From Bacteroidales bacterium (GTDB lineage: Bacteria > Bacteroidota > Bacteroidia > Bacteroidales > UBA932): 8,081 bases of DNA. The stretch's first letter is position 1; each line of letters opens with the position of its first letter. Location: assembly GCA_021443605.1 (NCBI GenBank), contig JABUTQ010000126.1, positions 1 to 8,081 on the forward strand, in the 5' to 3' direction. The notes under the pieces are model-generated. The model was not told the origin of the DNA and made no database searches. It saw only the letters and a list, made by a program, of their open reading frames with translations. Below, piece after piece: positions 1 through 6,850 of the stretch. Position numbers and translations under genes: made by a program.

Positions 1-1956
1 GCCGACAATCCCACTTTCCACGCTACAATCGGATGGGATTGGATTCCTACCGTAAGGGGCAGAAACATAGGTATTTGGAACGATGTGAAGTTTGTTTCAA
101 AACCCGATATGGTCACTATTGACGATGTATTTGTGACCACAGACCTGCCCTTGCCATCAACCGATTATGCCGATATTTATGCCTCTGTGCAGTTGACAAA
201 CCACTCATCCACAGCCCCATCTGCGGGAAGAATCAATGTGGATTATGGCGGTCTCAAGTGGGGAAAGGATTTTGAACTTGCTCCCAATCAAAGCATTGAA
301 TTGGAGTTGGATCCGGCTAAATTGGATAATCCGAAACTCTGGTGGCCGGCAGGATATGGGGAGCCATATCTTTATGATGTTGAAATACAATGTGTTATAG
401 ATGATATAGTGGTTGATCTTCGTAAATTCAAATCGGGTGTGCGGAAGATGAGTTACACAACGGACAATAATATCCTCGACCTCTATATAAACGGTCGCCG
501 ACTCATCTGCAACGGCGGCAACTGGGGCTATCCGGAGATTAATCTCAATTACAGAGAGAGGGAATATGACATTGCCGTGGCATATCACGCAGATATGAAT
601 TTCACTATGATTCGAAACTGGGTGGGGATGACGGGCGATGAAGAGTTTTTTGAGGCGTGTGACCGTCACGGAGTTATGATTTGGCAGGATTTCTGGCTGG
701 CCAACCCTTGGGACGGCCCTGATCCGGATGACGAGGCGATATTCTGCCGTAATGCAACCGATTTCGTAAAGAGAATCCGCAATCACCCGGCCATCGCTTT
801 GTATGTCGGGCGCAACGAAGGTTATCCTCCCGCAAGCCTCAATTCCAAACTTGAGAACATTGTAAACACTTGTCATCCGGGCATTTTCTATATTCCCAAT
901 TCTGCAGATGATATGGTGAGTGGTCACGGCCCGTATCGTGCTCTTCCCGTCGATGAATATTTCAGTACCGGCGAAGGGAGAAATACTCTTCACAGCGAGC
1001 GCGGTATGCCAAACGTGATGACTGCCGAGAGTATGAGGATGATGCTTGACGAAAAGGATTGGTGGCCTCAGACAAGTATTTGGGGCATACACGATTACAC
1101 GATGGAGAACGCGCAGAGTTGCGCCACTTTCAACTCAATGGTTTCCAATGCGTTCGCAGAGCCTTCCGGCCTTGATGAATTTACATCGTGGGCGCAGTGG
1201 ATAAATTATAATGGCTACAGGGCAATGTTTGAATCCCGCAGTTGGAACCGCAAGGGGCTCCTTATCTGGATGAGCCACTCATGCTGGCCTTCGATGGTGT
1301 GGCAGACATACGATTACTATTTTGAGCCGACTGCCGCCTATTTCGGAGCAAAGAAAGGCTCTGCTCCGATTCGAATCCAATGGAATCCCGTTTCAAAAAA
1401 TGTGGAGGTGGTGAACAACAACGCCTCCGATATGGATGGTCTTACGGCAAACGTCAAGGTTCTGACATACAACGGAAAAGAACTTTACAACGGGGATGCC
1501 TATTTGGACAGCAAAGAAGATTCTACAACTCCTATAATGCTCTTGTCGTTTGATATTGAGGGAATTACAAATACTTATATCATCAAGCTCACATTAAAAC
1601 AGGGGGATAGGATTGTGGCTGACAATTTATACGTGGAATCTCTTGACGGTAAGGGACAATATAAGGAGCTGCTCTCTCTGCCGAAGGCTGCGCTGTCTGT
1701 CGGGAAGGAGATGAAGTTGGAAAACGGTACTTGGAAAGTTGATATCACAATTACAAATGATTCCGATATTCCGGCATATATGGTTCGTTTGAAGACAATT
1801 GGCTCGAAGTCGGGTGAGAGGATCCTTCCGGTATTTTATCAGGACAACTATTTCTCTCTTCTTCCGGGAGAAAAGAAGATTGTGAAGATTCATTTCAAGC
1901 AGGAAGATTGCCGTGGAGAGTGTCCGGATATAGGAATCAGTGGCTTCAATATGTAA
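1..1956 (+). CDS. Glycoside hydrolase family 2 exo-glycosidase (beta-mannosidase / exo-beta-glucosaminidase-like), 5' partial
   Basis: The frame is open from base 1 with no stop, so the true start lies upstream. A GTG at 85 is internal, because conserved sequence (TIGWDWIPTVRG at codons 9-20) precedes it. The window holds 651 residues. Comparable GH2 proteins run to roughly 850-900, so the signal peptide and most of the N-terminal sugar-binding domain are missing. Visible are the end of that domain, an immunoglobulin-like domain closing with LWWPAGYG (codons 113-120), the TIM-barrel catalytic domain (about codons 150-430) and C-terminal beta-sandwich domains. Probable catalytic residues are the acid/base Glu in GRNEGYPP (codon 273) and the nucleophile Glu in HSERG (codon 333). 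GH2 enzymes of this type remove terminal beta-linked mannose or glucosamine with retention of configuration. Bacteroidales usually export them to the periplasm or surface for glycan breakdown. The exact substrate cannot be read from sequence. Confidence 0.9.
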   Translation, partial: ADNPTFHATIGWDWIPTVRGRNIGIWNDVKFVSKPDMVTIDDVFVTTDLPLPSTDYADIYASVQLTNHSSTAPSAGRINVDYGGLKWGKDFELAPNQSIELELDPAKLDNPKLWWPAGYGEPYLYDVEIQCVIDDIVVDLRKFKSGVRKMSYTTDNNILDLYINGRRLICNGGNWGYPEINLNYREREYDIAVAYHADMNFTMIRNWVGMTGDEEFFEACDRHGVMIWQDFWLANPWDGPDPDDEAIFCRNATDFVKRIRNHPAIALYVGRNEGYPPASLNSKLENIVNTCHPGIFYIPNSADDMVSGHGPYRALPVDEYFSTGEGRNTLHSERGMPNVMTAESMRMMLDEKDWWPQTSIWGIHDYTMENAQSCATFNSMVSNAFAEPSGLDEFTSWAQWINYNGYRAMFESRSWNRKGLLIWMSHSCWPSMVWQTYDYYFEPTAAYFGAKKGSAPIRIQWNPVSKNVEVVNNNASDMDGLTANVKVLTYNGKELYNGDAYLDSKEDSTTPIMLLSFDIEGITNTYIIKLTLKQGDRIVADNLYVESLDGKGQYKELLSLPKAALSVGKEMKLENGTWKVDITITNDSDIPAYMVRLKTIGSKSGERILPVFYQDNYFSLLPGEKKIVKIHFKQEDCRGECPDIGISGFNM

Positions 1957-1964
1957 AATAAAAC

Positions 1965-2000
1965 GACAACCCGGGACTCGTAATTGAGCTCCGGGTTGTC
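1965..2000 (-). terminator. Intrinsic terminator between convergent genes, best oriented for the minus-strand gene
   Basis: GACAACCCGG (1965-1974) and CCGGGTTGTC (1991-2000) form a perfect 10-bp stem. It extends through a G-T wobble and one mismatch into three more pairs around a GTAATT loop. Read on the minus strand, the hairpin is followed at once by GTTTTATTTT, a usable U-tract, and it sits just past the patatin gene's stop. Read on the plus strand it is followed by CGTATATG, which lacks a U-tract. It may still help end the GH2 transcript, since the GH2 stop is only 8 bases before the stem. Confidence 0.8.
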
Positions 2001-2021
2001 CGTATATGAACATTCAAACTT

Positions 2022-4424
2022 TTAGAAATTTAAACCTACTGAGAGATAGAAGGTTACGGATTTTGTAAGGCTTGAATACGCTACATCGATGAATGCGGGG
2101 CCGATAGGGAGTTTTTCCGTAAGACGCAGACCTGCGGTCCAAGAATCTGAGGCTGACAACATACTTCCGTATGTTGTATACTCACCCAGTTTGAATGCAG
2201 GGTAGAAGATGTTTTCTAAACTTGACGCATTCCTCTGGTATGCTCCGATGACTCCCACATAGTGGGTCTTGAAGATATTGTAACGGAGTTCGGCATTTCC
2301 AACGAGAACGAAGTTACGAAGAAGTTCAGGTTTTGTAACGCCAAACATAGGCAACTGCTGTTCAAAAGTACTTCCGGCAACCTGACCTCCCACATAGTTG
2401 AGGTACAGCATATCGTAGCAACTTAAAATTTGATCATATTCATAGTAGGCTTTTCCAAAATATGCCCTGCCATAAATCTGAGGAGTGAAAGTAAGTCTGT
2501 CAGTGATTGGAATGTAAGACTTGAACTTGAGCATTACGTCACCGATTTTATCCGTATTTTTCGCGTTGCGCATATTGAGGAACCTGTAATGGCCGCCGAA
2601 ATCCAATTCAATGCCTTTTGTCGGCAAGATGAAGTTGTCTCTGGTATCGACAAGCAATTTTCCGAATGCTCCCAGATAAGGAGTGCTCGTTCCCTGTGAA
2701 GACAATACGAAATCCCCTTCTGTATAAAGGTTTCCGGCAAGGAACTGATCGTACTCAATTCCGACCTGCATATCCCAGAACTTTGTATAAAGACCTGACA
2801 TATAGAATTTTGCATTGTTTCTTACCAATCTTGCAATACCCCAGTTGTCACCACCTTCATATATTGGCGACTGCGTCTTTCCAATGAAATATTCAAGTGT
2901 GAATTTAGGTGTGTACATATTCCCATAAGACCCCTTGATGTCAAGATAAGGATTGTATCCAATCTTTGCCGTGATGTCGAGTTGGGGTTCCACAAGCCTG
3001 TGTGAGTTGAGACCAAAGTTCACCAGCAGTGAAACGGCTTCAGAAACATCACCCCTGAATGCGAGACGCAAACCGCTTGGGGCTTTTGGCTGGAGTTTTA
3101 CGTTAACATCGTATTCGTTTGAAAGCGTGTCTTTTTCAATTGAGTAACTTACTTTTGTATAGTTGTTTGTACCATACATAATCGCGAGGTTCTCGTCAAG
3201 TTGCGCTCCGGTCATTTCAGTTCCAACCTTTTTCTTGAGTTGTGATTTCCAGAGCAGCCATCTTTCTTCCTTCTCTGACACGCCATGAAGGTCTATGCTT
3301 CTGATTCTGAGGAGGTCTGTGTTGGCATTAGATGCTTTCGGGGCATTGAGATGTGGCTCTGCCGCCTCTCCCCATTTTGCCAGCCTGTTCTTTAGCCTTT
3401 GAAGAGTATCTCTCTGTTTTTCAGCTGCCTTATATCCATTGGCAATCAACATCGCAATACTCTCTTTGTCAAAGCTGAGTGTGCCGGCACCACCCAGGTC
3501 AGGCTTGATGAATATATCGCTCATTTCGATGTTCTTGGTGGCGTTCTTTGACGTGATGACACCCAAAAGCCTGCCAAGTATCCCAAATGCGGATTGGAGT
3601 TTTTCCGGTTTGGATTTGAGCTCTGCACCAACCATCACCGCGATGATGATGTCTGCACCCATCTCCTTGCAGACATCGATGGGGATGTTGTTGAGCATGC
3701 CTCCATCGACAAGCACCATACCGTCCATATATACAGGAGCGAAGAGCCCAGGGATGGACATACTCGAACGGATTGCAAGGGGAAGATTTCCTTTGCGGAA
3801 GACTATGGCTTCACCTGAAACGAGGTCGGTCCCCACGCAGGCATAGGGGATAGGCAGGTCGTTGAAGTCGATATTTCCCTGATAACCGAGAGCGAGAGAG
3901 TTGAATAGGTTTTCAAGGTTGTTTCCACTAACAATTCCACCGGGAATCGAGTTAAGCAAAGAAACCGAATCAATATGACTTCCGGTTTTGAATGGGATGT
4001 CAAGAAGGTAACTGCTCTTTTTCTGTCTCTGTTGAAACGAGAGCTTGCTGAGATTTACCTCGTCTTTCATATACTTTGGCCAATCCATTTCTGAAATGAT
4101 TGCGTCCATTTCAGCTGAAGTGTAGCCAAGGGCGAAAAGGCCTCCGATAATAGATCCCATACTGGTTCCTGCAACGTAATCGATAGGGATGCCGATCTCT
4201 TCAATCATTCTGATGACGCCGATATGGGCTGAACCTTTTGCACCTCCACCGGAAAGTACCAGACCGATTTTGGGGCGTTCGTCTGATTGGAGCGCGTCTT
4301 CATTTACAACTATGAGACTTACGCCTTCTTTAACTTCTGTAGTAGTGCTTGTTGTCTTGTCTTCGGTCGCTGAAACTGGAAGAATCATCACGCAAAGCAA
4401 GAGGGTGGCAAAAAGATGCTTCAT
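2022..4424 (-). CDS. Patatin-like phospholipase with POTRA and Omp85-type beta-barrel (PlpD-like, type Vd)
   Basis: This 800-residue protein starts with a signal peptide (MKHLFATLLLCVMILPVSA, probable cleavage after residue 19), which also supports the ATG at 4424. A patatin domain spans about 52-340. It carries the oxyanion-hole loop SGGGAKG (58-64), the nucleophile elbow GTSMGS (86-91, Ser88) and DGG (240-242, Asp240), so the Ser-Asp dyad is intact. A POTRA-like segment lies at about 370-446. The rest (about 450-800) is a beta-barrel of the bacterial surface antigen family, with the typical VDTRDNFILPTKG motif (592-604) and a terminal Phe (SVGLNF) expected for BAM-dependent insertion. The layout matches Pseudomonas PlpD and Fusobacterium FplA, in which the barrel anchors or exports a lipase. 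The role here is inferred: an outer-membrane phospholipase A acting on host or own lipids. The gene is monocistronic, divergent from the rubredoxin operon and convergent with the GH2 gene. No Shine-Dalgarno sequence is visible. Confidence 0.93.
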   Translation of the reverse strand: MKHLFATLLLCVMILPVSATEDKTTSTTTEVKEGVSLIVVNEDALQSDERPKIGLVLSGGGAKGSAHIGVIRMIEEIGIPIDYVAGTSMGSIIGGLFALGYTSAEMDAIISEMDWPKYMKDEVNLSKLSFQQRQKKSSYLLDIPFKTGSHIDSVSLLNSIPGGIVSGNNLENLFNSLALGYQGNIDFNDLPIPYACVGTDLVSGEAIVFRKGNLPLAIRSSMSIPGLFAPVYMDGMVLVDGGMLNNIPIDVCKEMGADIIIAVMVGAELKSKPEKLQSAFGILGRLLGVITSKNATKNIEMSDIFIKPDLGGAGTLSFDKESIAMLIANGYKAAEKQRDTLQRLKNRLAKWGEAAEPHLNAPKASNANTDLLRIRSIDLHGVSEKEERWLLWKSQLKKKVGTEMTGAQLDENLAIMYGTNNYTKVSYSIEKDTLSNEYDVNVKLQPKAPSGLRLAFRGDVSEAVSLLVNFGLNSHRLVEPQLDITAKIGYNPYLDIKGSYGNMYTPKFTLEYFIGKTQSPIYEGGDNWGIARLVRNNAKFYMSGLYTKFWDMQVGIEYDQFLAGNLYTEGDFVLSSQGTSTPYLGAFGKLLVDTRDNFILPTKGIELDFGGHYRFLNMRNAKNTDKIGDVMLKFKSYIPITDRLTFTPQIYGRAYFGKAYYEYDQILSCYDMLYLNYVGGQVAGSTFEQQLPMFGVTKPELLRNFVLVGNAELRYNIFKTHYVGVIGAYQRNASSLENIFYPAFKLGEYTTYGSMLSASDSWTAGLRLTEKLPIGPAFIDVAYSSLTKSVTFYLSVGLNF

Positions 4425-4471
4425 TATGTAATAAATTTATTGAATAACGAATTAAATTACGAAATAAACTG

Positions 4472-4479
4472 CAAATGTA
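4472..4479 (-). promoter_or_regulatory. Probable -7 box for the patatin-barrel gene
   Basis: The minus strand reads TACATTTG, an exact match to the Bacteroidetes -7 consensus TAnnTTTG, 47 bases before the ATG at 4424. No clear TTTG -33 box is found at the usual 19-21-base spacing; the upstream sequence is an A-tract (the complement of T4483-4490). The implied leader is about 40 bases and very AT-rich. Confidence 0.55.
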
Positions 4480-4511
4480 CTCTTTTTTTTAACAATAAGA
4501 GTATTTTTGTC

Positions 4512-4519
4512 TAACTTTG
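4512..4519 (+). promoter_or_regulatory. Probable -7 box for the rubredoxin / S51-ATP-grasp operon
   Basis: TAACTTTG matches TAnnTTTG exactly. TTTA at 4488-4491 lies at the -33 position with 20-base spacing and is one base off TTTG. Transcription would begin near 4525, giving a leader of about 25 bases before the ATG at 4550. The box lies about 40 bases from the opposite-facing patatin promoter, so the two promoters share a compact divergent region. Confidence 0.6.
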
Positions 4520-4549
4520 TTTTCTCAACAAACATCAAATAATGACGTT

Positions 4550-4705
4550 ATGAAATATGTATGCGACGTATGCGGGTGGGAATATGACCCCGCAGTAGGT
4601 GATCCTGACAACGGCATTCAGCCGGGAACATCATTTGAGGATCTTCCTGCAGATTTTGTATGCCCTCTTTGCGGAGTAGGTAAGGAAGATTTTTCCAAGG
4701 CATAA
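4550..4705 (+). CDS. Rubredoxin
   Basis: This 51-residue protein has the two rubredoxin knuckles, CDVCG (residues 5-9) and CPLCG, which supply the four Cys ligands for one iron. It also has the typical Y-x-Y/W-Y-D-P-x-x-G-D-P region (WEYDPAVGDPDNG). Length and spacing are standard for a small cytoplasmic one-electron carrier of anaerobes, often paired with rubrerythrin or flavodiiron proteins in oxidative-stress defence. The ATG at 4550 is chosen because MKYVC is the usual N-terminus. An in-frame TTG at 4517 overlaps the -7 promoter box and would add an atypical extension. The stop TAA (4703-4705) overlaps the next gene's ATG by one base (TAATG), so translation is probably coupled. No redox partner enzyme is in view, so its electron acceptor is unknown. 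Confidence 0.96.
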   Translation: MKYVCDVCGWEYDPAVGDPDNGIQPGTSFEDLPADFVCPLCGVGKEDFSKA

Positions 4706-6636
4706 TGATTTTATTCCTTACAGGAAGCCCTTGCAGGAAGGGCGAAGACCACTTTACCTCTGACAACGGCTTTTTATTCGAAGTGAATGAGGCTGTTGCG
4801 GAGGTATTGTCTTTAAGGGGCAATAGCCGGTCGCCCGCGATTTTGCTTGTGAGTGCCGCTCCCGATGACGATGCGTACAACCGGGACGTGTTTGCCTCTA
4901 TGAAAGAGTGCATTGACCGCTCCGGGATTGCATACCGCAGTTTTGTTATGCTCAAAAGGGACAACTCCGCTTCTGTTGCTGAACTTGTGCGCCAAAGCGA
5001 GGTGGTTTTCCTTTGCGGTGGCCACGTCCCCACACAAAACCGTTTCTTTCACGAAATAGGGCTGAAGGAGGTTTTGAAAGGGTATGACGGGGTTGTGATA
5101 GGATGCAGTGCCGGTTCTATGAATTGTGCGGAGGATGTCTATTCGCATCCTGAACTCCCCGGCGAATCGGTGGATCCCACATACAGACGGCATCTTAAAG
5201 GGCTGGGACTTACCGACATAAACCTCGTTCCCCATCTTGAGGATATACAGGACGCCTTCCTTGACGGTCGTCGTCTTGTGACAGATATAATATTGAATGA
5301 CAGCGAAGTGCGCCGGTTCTATCTAATCCCGGACGGGGTATATGTCCTTGTCCGTGACGGGCGCAGTTATCTTCGCGGAGAATCATATTTGATTGAAAAT
5401 AAACGAATAACAAAATTCAGTGCAGAAGGAAGCACTGTTCCGATTATGAACGTAATTTTTATTTCCCCCCATTTTCCAGAGACTTACAGCCATTTCTGTG
5501 CAACCCTTCACCAAAACGGAGCAATGGTATTTGGCATAGGTGATACCCCATACGACAATCTTTGTGCAGAGTTGAAGTCTTCTCTTGATGAATATTACAG
5601 AGTCGATGACCTTGAAGATTACGATCAAGTGTATCGTGCCGTGGCTTTTCTTTCGTTCAAGCACGGCCGCATAGATTGGATTGAGTCAAACAATGAGTAT
5701 TGGCTTGAGCAGGATGCCCGTCTGAGAAGCGATTTCAATATCACGACAGGCATCAAGAGCGAAAGGATAGACGATATCAAGGAGAAATCGGCGATGAAGA
5801 AGTTTTACAAGGCCGGTAACATCCCCACTGCCCGACAGATAAAAGGGTCGGAGGGGCTCGATGCCGTCCTTGAATTTGCAAAACTCACTGGTTATCCGAT
5901 AATTGCAAAGCCGGACAACGGCGTTGGAGCGGCCGGCACCTGCAAACTCCATTCGGACAAGGAGGTTTCAGATTATTTCAAGAACTATCCCGCGGATGCC
6001 GTGGCAAGTGTTGTGGAAGAGTTCATTACCGGCAGTATAGTTTCATACGATGCGGTGATTGATTCCAAGTGCGAGCCGATTTTCGAATCGATGTCATATT
6101 TCCCTGTTCCCATTATGAATATCGTAAAGGACAAGATGGACATAAATTATTGGGTAGAGAAAGATATTGACCCGAAACTCAGGGAGATAGGTCGTCGTAC
6201 CGTAAAAGCATTCGGAGTGGGTTCGCGTTTTGTCCATTTTGAGTTCTTCAAGCTCGACAAGGCTCGTAAGGGGCTGGGCAAGAAGGGAGATTATATCGGC
6301 TTGGAGGTGAACATGCGTCCCGCAGGCGGCTATACCCCCGATATGATGGATTATGCCCACAGCACTGACGTGTATAAGATTTGGGCGGATATGGTGGCTT
6401 TTGACGAGTGTCATACCAATCAGGGTGAACAGTATTTCTGTGCATACGCCGGGAGGAGAGATTTTAAGAAATATGCTCATTCTCATGAAGACATAATGGC
6501 AAAATATGGTGCGATGATGGCAAAGGCAGAGAGGATGCCCGAAGCTCTCTCATCTGCACTTTGCGATATGGCATATATTGCTAAATTTACAGAAAGGGAA
6601 CAAATGCAGGAATTTTTTGCCTATATTGGGGAATAG
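4705..6636 (+). CDS. Fusion of an S51 (cyanophycinase / peptidase E-like) domain with an ATP-grasp ligase domain
   Basis: This 643-residue protein has two domains. Residues 1 to about 240 resemble the S51, class I glutamine amidotransferase-like fold. They show LCGGHVPTQN (103-112), equivalent to the family's GG[NH]xxx loop, the nucleophile elbow GCSAGS (133-138, Ser135) and a candidate catalytic His in NLVPHLED (His177). Residues 248-643 form an ATP-grasp protein beginning MNVIFISPHFPETY. They contain the ATP-binding Lys in AKPDNGVGAAG (Lys402) and the metal-binding acidic residues in HFEFF (Glu513) and LEVNMRPAG (Glu534, Asn536). S51 enzymes hydrolyse Asp-linked dipeptides or cyanophycin; ATP-grasp enzymes form amide or similar bonds through acyl phosphates. 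Both active sites look complete. The substrate is unknown. No signal peptide is seen, so it is probably cytoplasmic. It is the second gene of an operon with rubredoxin. Met248 could be a start for a separate ATP-grasp polypeptide of 396 residues. Confidence 0.88.
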   Translation: MILFLTGSPCRKGEDHFTSDNGFLFEVNEAVAEVLSLRGNSRSPAILLVSAAPDDDAYNRDVFASMKECIDRSGIAYRSFVMLKRDNSASVAELVRQSEVVFLCGGHVPTQNRFFHEIGLKEVLKGYDGVVIGCSAGSMNCAEDVYSHPELPGESVDPTYRRHLKGLGLTDINLVPHLEDIQDAFLDGRRLVTDIILNDSEVRRFYLIPDGVYVLVRDGRSYLRGESYLIENKRITKFSAEGSTVPIMNVIFISPHFPETYSHFCATLHQNGAMVFGIGDTPYDNLCAELKSSLDEYYRVDDLEDYDQVYRAVAFLSFKHGRIDWIESNNEYWLEQDARLRSDFNITTGIKSERIDDIKEKSAMKKFYKAGNIPTARQIKGSEGLDAVLEFAKLTGYPIIAKPDNGVGAAGTCKLHSDKEVSDYFKNYPADAVASVVEEFITGSIVSYDAVIDSKCEPIFESMSYFPVPIMNIVKDKMDINYWVEKDIDPKLREIGRRTVKAFGVGSRFVHFEFFKLDKARKGLGKKGDYIGLEVNMRPAGGYTPDMMDYAHSTDVYKIWADMVAFDECHTNQGEQYFCAYAGRRDFKKYAHSHEDIMAKYGAMMAKAERMPEALSSALCDMAYIAKFTEREQMQEFFAYIGE

Positions 6637-6640
6637 TTGT

Positions 6641-6655
6641 TTCTATGGCATAGAA
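6641..6655 (+). repeat. Short perfect palindrome just after the fusion gene
   Basis: TTCTATG, a central G, then CATAGAA form a perfect 15-base inverted repeat 4 bases after the stop codon. It is followed by TTTGTT. As RNA it would give a weak AU-rich hairpin (about 5 bp, TGGCA loop), so it is at best a minor terminator or a 3'-end stabiliser. Confidence 0.35.
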
Positions 6656-6709
6656 TTTGTTATAAATTTCATTCGGTTTAGATGTACTATTGACAGGTTT
6701 GTGACGATG

Positions 6710-6739
6710 ATCTCCGTGTTCGTTCACGGTGATTTTCTT
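6710..6739 (+). terminator. Possible terminator of the rubredoxin / S51-ATP-grasp operon
   Basis: ATCTCCGTG (6710-6718) pairs with CACGGTGAT (6725-6733) through eight base pairs and one T-T mismatch around a TTCGTT loop. TTTCTT follows directly. The stem is moderate and the T-tract is broken, so termination may be partial. Its position, about 75 bases past the operon's stop and before the next -7 box, suits an operon end. Confidence 0.4.
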
Positions 6740-6774
6740 CAAAGTTGACTTACAAAATATTTTACCTGAAAGTT

Positions 6775-6782
6775 TATATTTG
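6775..6782 (+). promoter_or_regulatory. -7 box starting a short terminator-ended transcript
   Basis: TATATTTG is an exact match to TAnnTTTG. No TTTG is found at the -33 position; TTG at 6745-6747 is too far upstream, with a 27-base gap. A start near 6788 would give a transcript of about 85 bases ending in the strong terminator at 6842-6874. Confidence 0.45.
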
Positions 6783-6802
6783 TAAGTATATGTCGTCAGC
6801 TA

Positions 6803-6850
6803 ATGTTAAAGAGTTTAAACTATCGTGGTTTATTTAGTGTTGTGCCTTGA
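6803..6850 (+). CDS. Possible 15-residue leader peptide
   Basis: The ATG at 6803 opens the frame MLKSLNYRGLFSVVP and stops with TGA at 6848-6850. That stop is inside the 5' arm of the terminator stem (6842-6851). It would lie about 15 bases from the inferred transcription start. A ribosome reaching the stop would cover the 5' arm and could prevent terminator formation, so translation and termination may be linked. No Shine-Dalgarno sequence precedes it, and an open frame this short can arise by chance. Only its placement argues for it. Confidence 0.2.
   Translation: MLKSLNYRGLFSVVP

Noticed and set aside
205..1092. Long open frame on the minus strand (295 codons) opposite the GH2 gene
   Set aside because: The GH2 frame is supported by recognisable catalytic and domain motifs. 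The antisense product resembles no family I know and has no promoter of its own. It is a shadow of the coding bias of the true frame.
3439..3846. Plus-strand open frame opposite the patatin domain
   Set aside because: It lies antisense to the conserved DGG and nearby patatin core, with no recognisable domain in the predicted product.
4517..4549. Upstream TTG start for rubredoxin
   Set aside because: It overlaps the -7 promoter box and would add residues atypical for rubredoxin. The ATG at 4550 gives the standard MKYVC N-terminus.
4542..4553. Minimal upstream open frame ATG-ACG-TTA-TGA overlapping the rubredoxin start
   Set aside because: At three codons it is easily produced by chance and there is no supporting signal. 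It could influence initiation but nothing in the sequence shows it.
4813..5235. Minus-strand open frame opposite the S51 domain
   Set aside because: It is antisense to a frame with clear S51 motifs and no family is recognisable.
6745..6780. Sigma-70-like promoter using TTGACT and TATATT
   Set aside because: The gap between the elements is 24 bases, too long for a standard -35/-10 pair. The TAnnTTTG reading is the better fit for this phylum.
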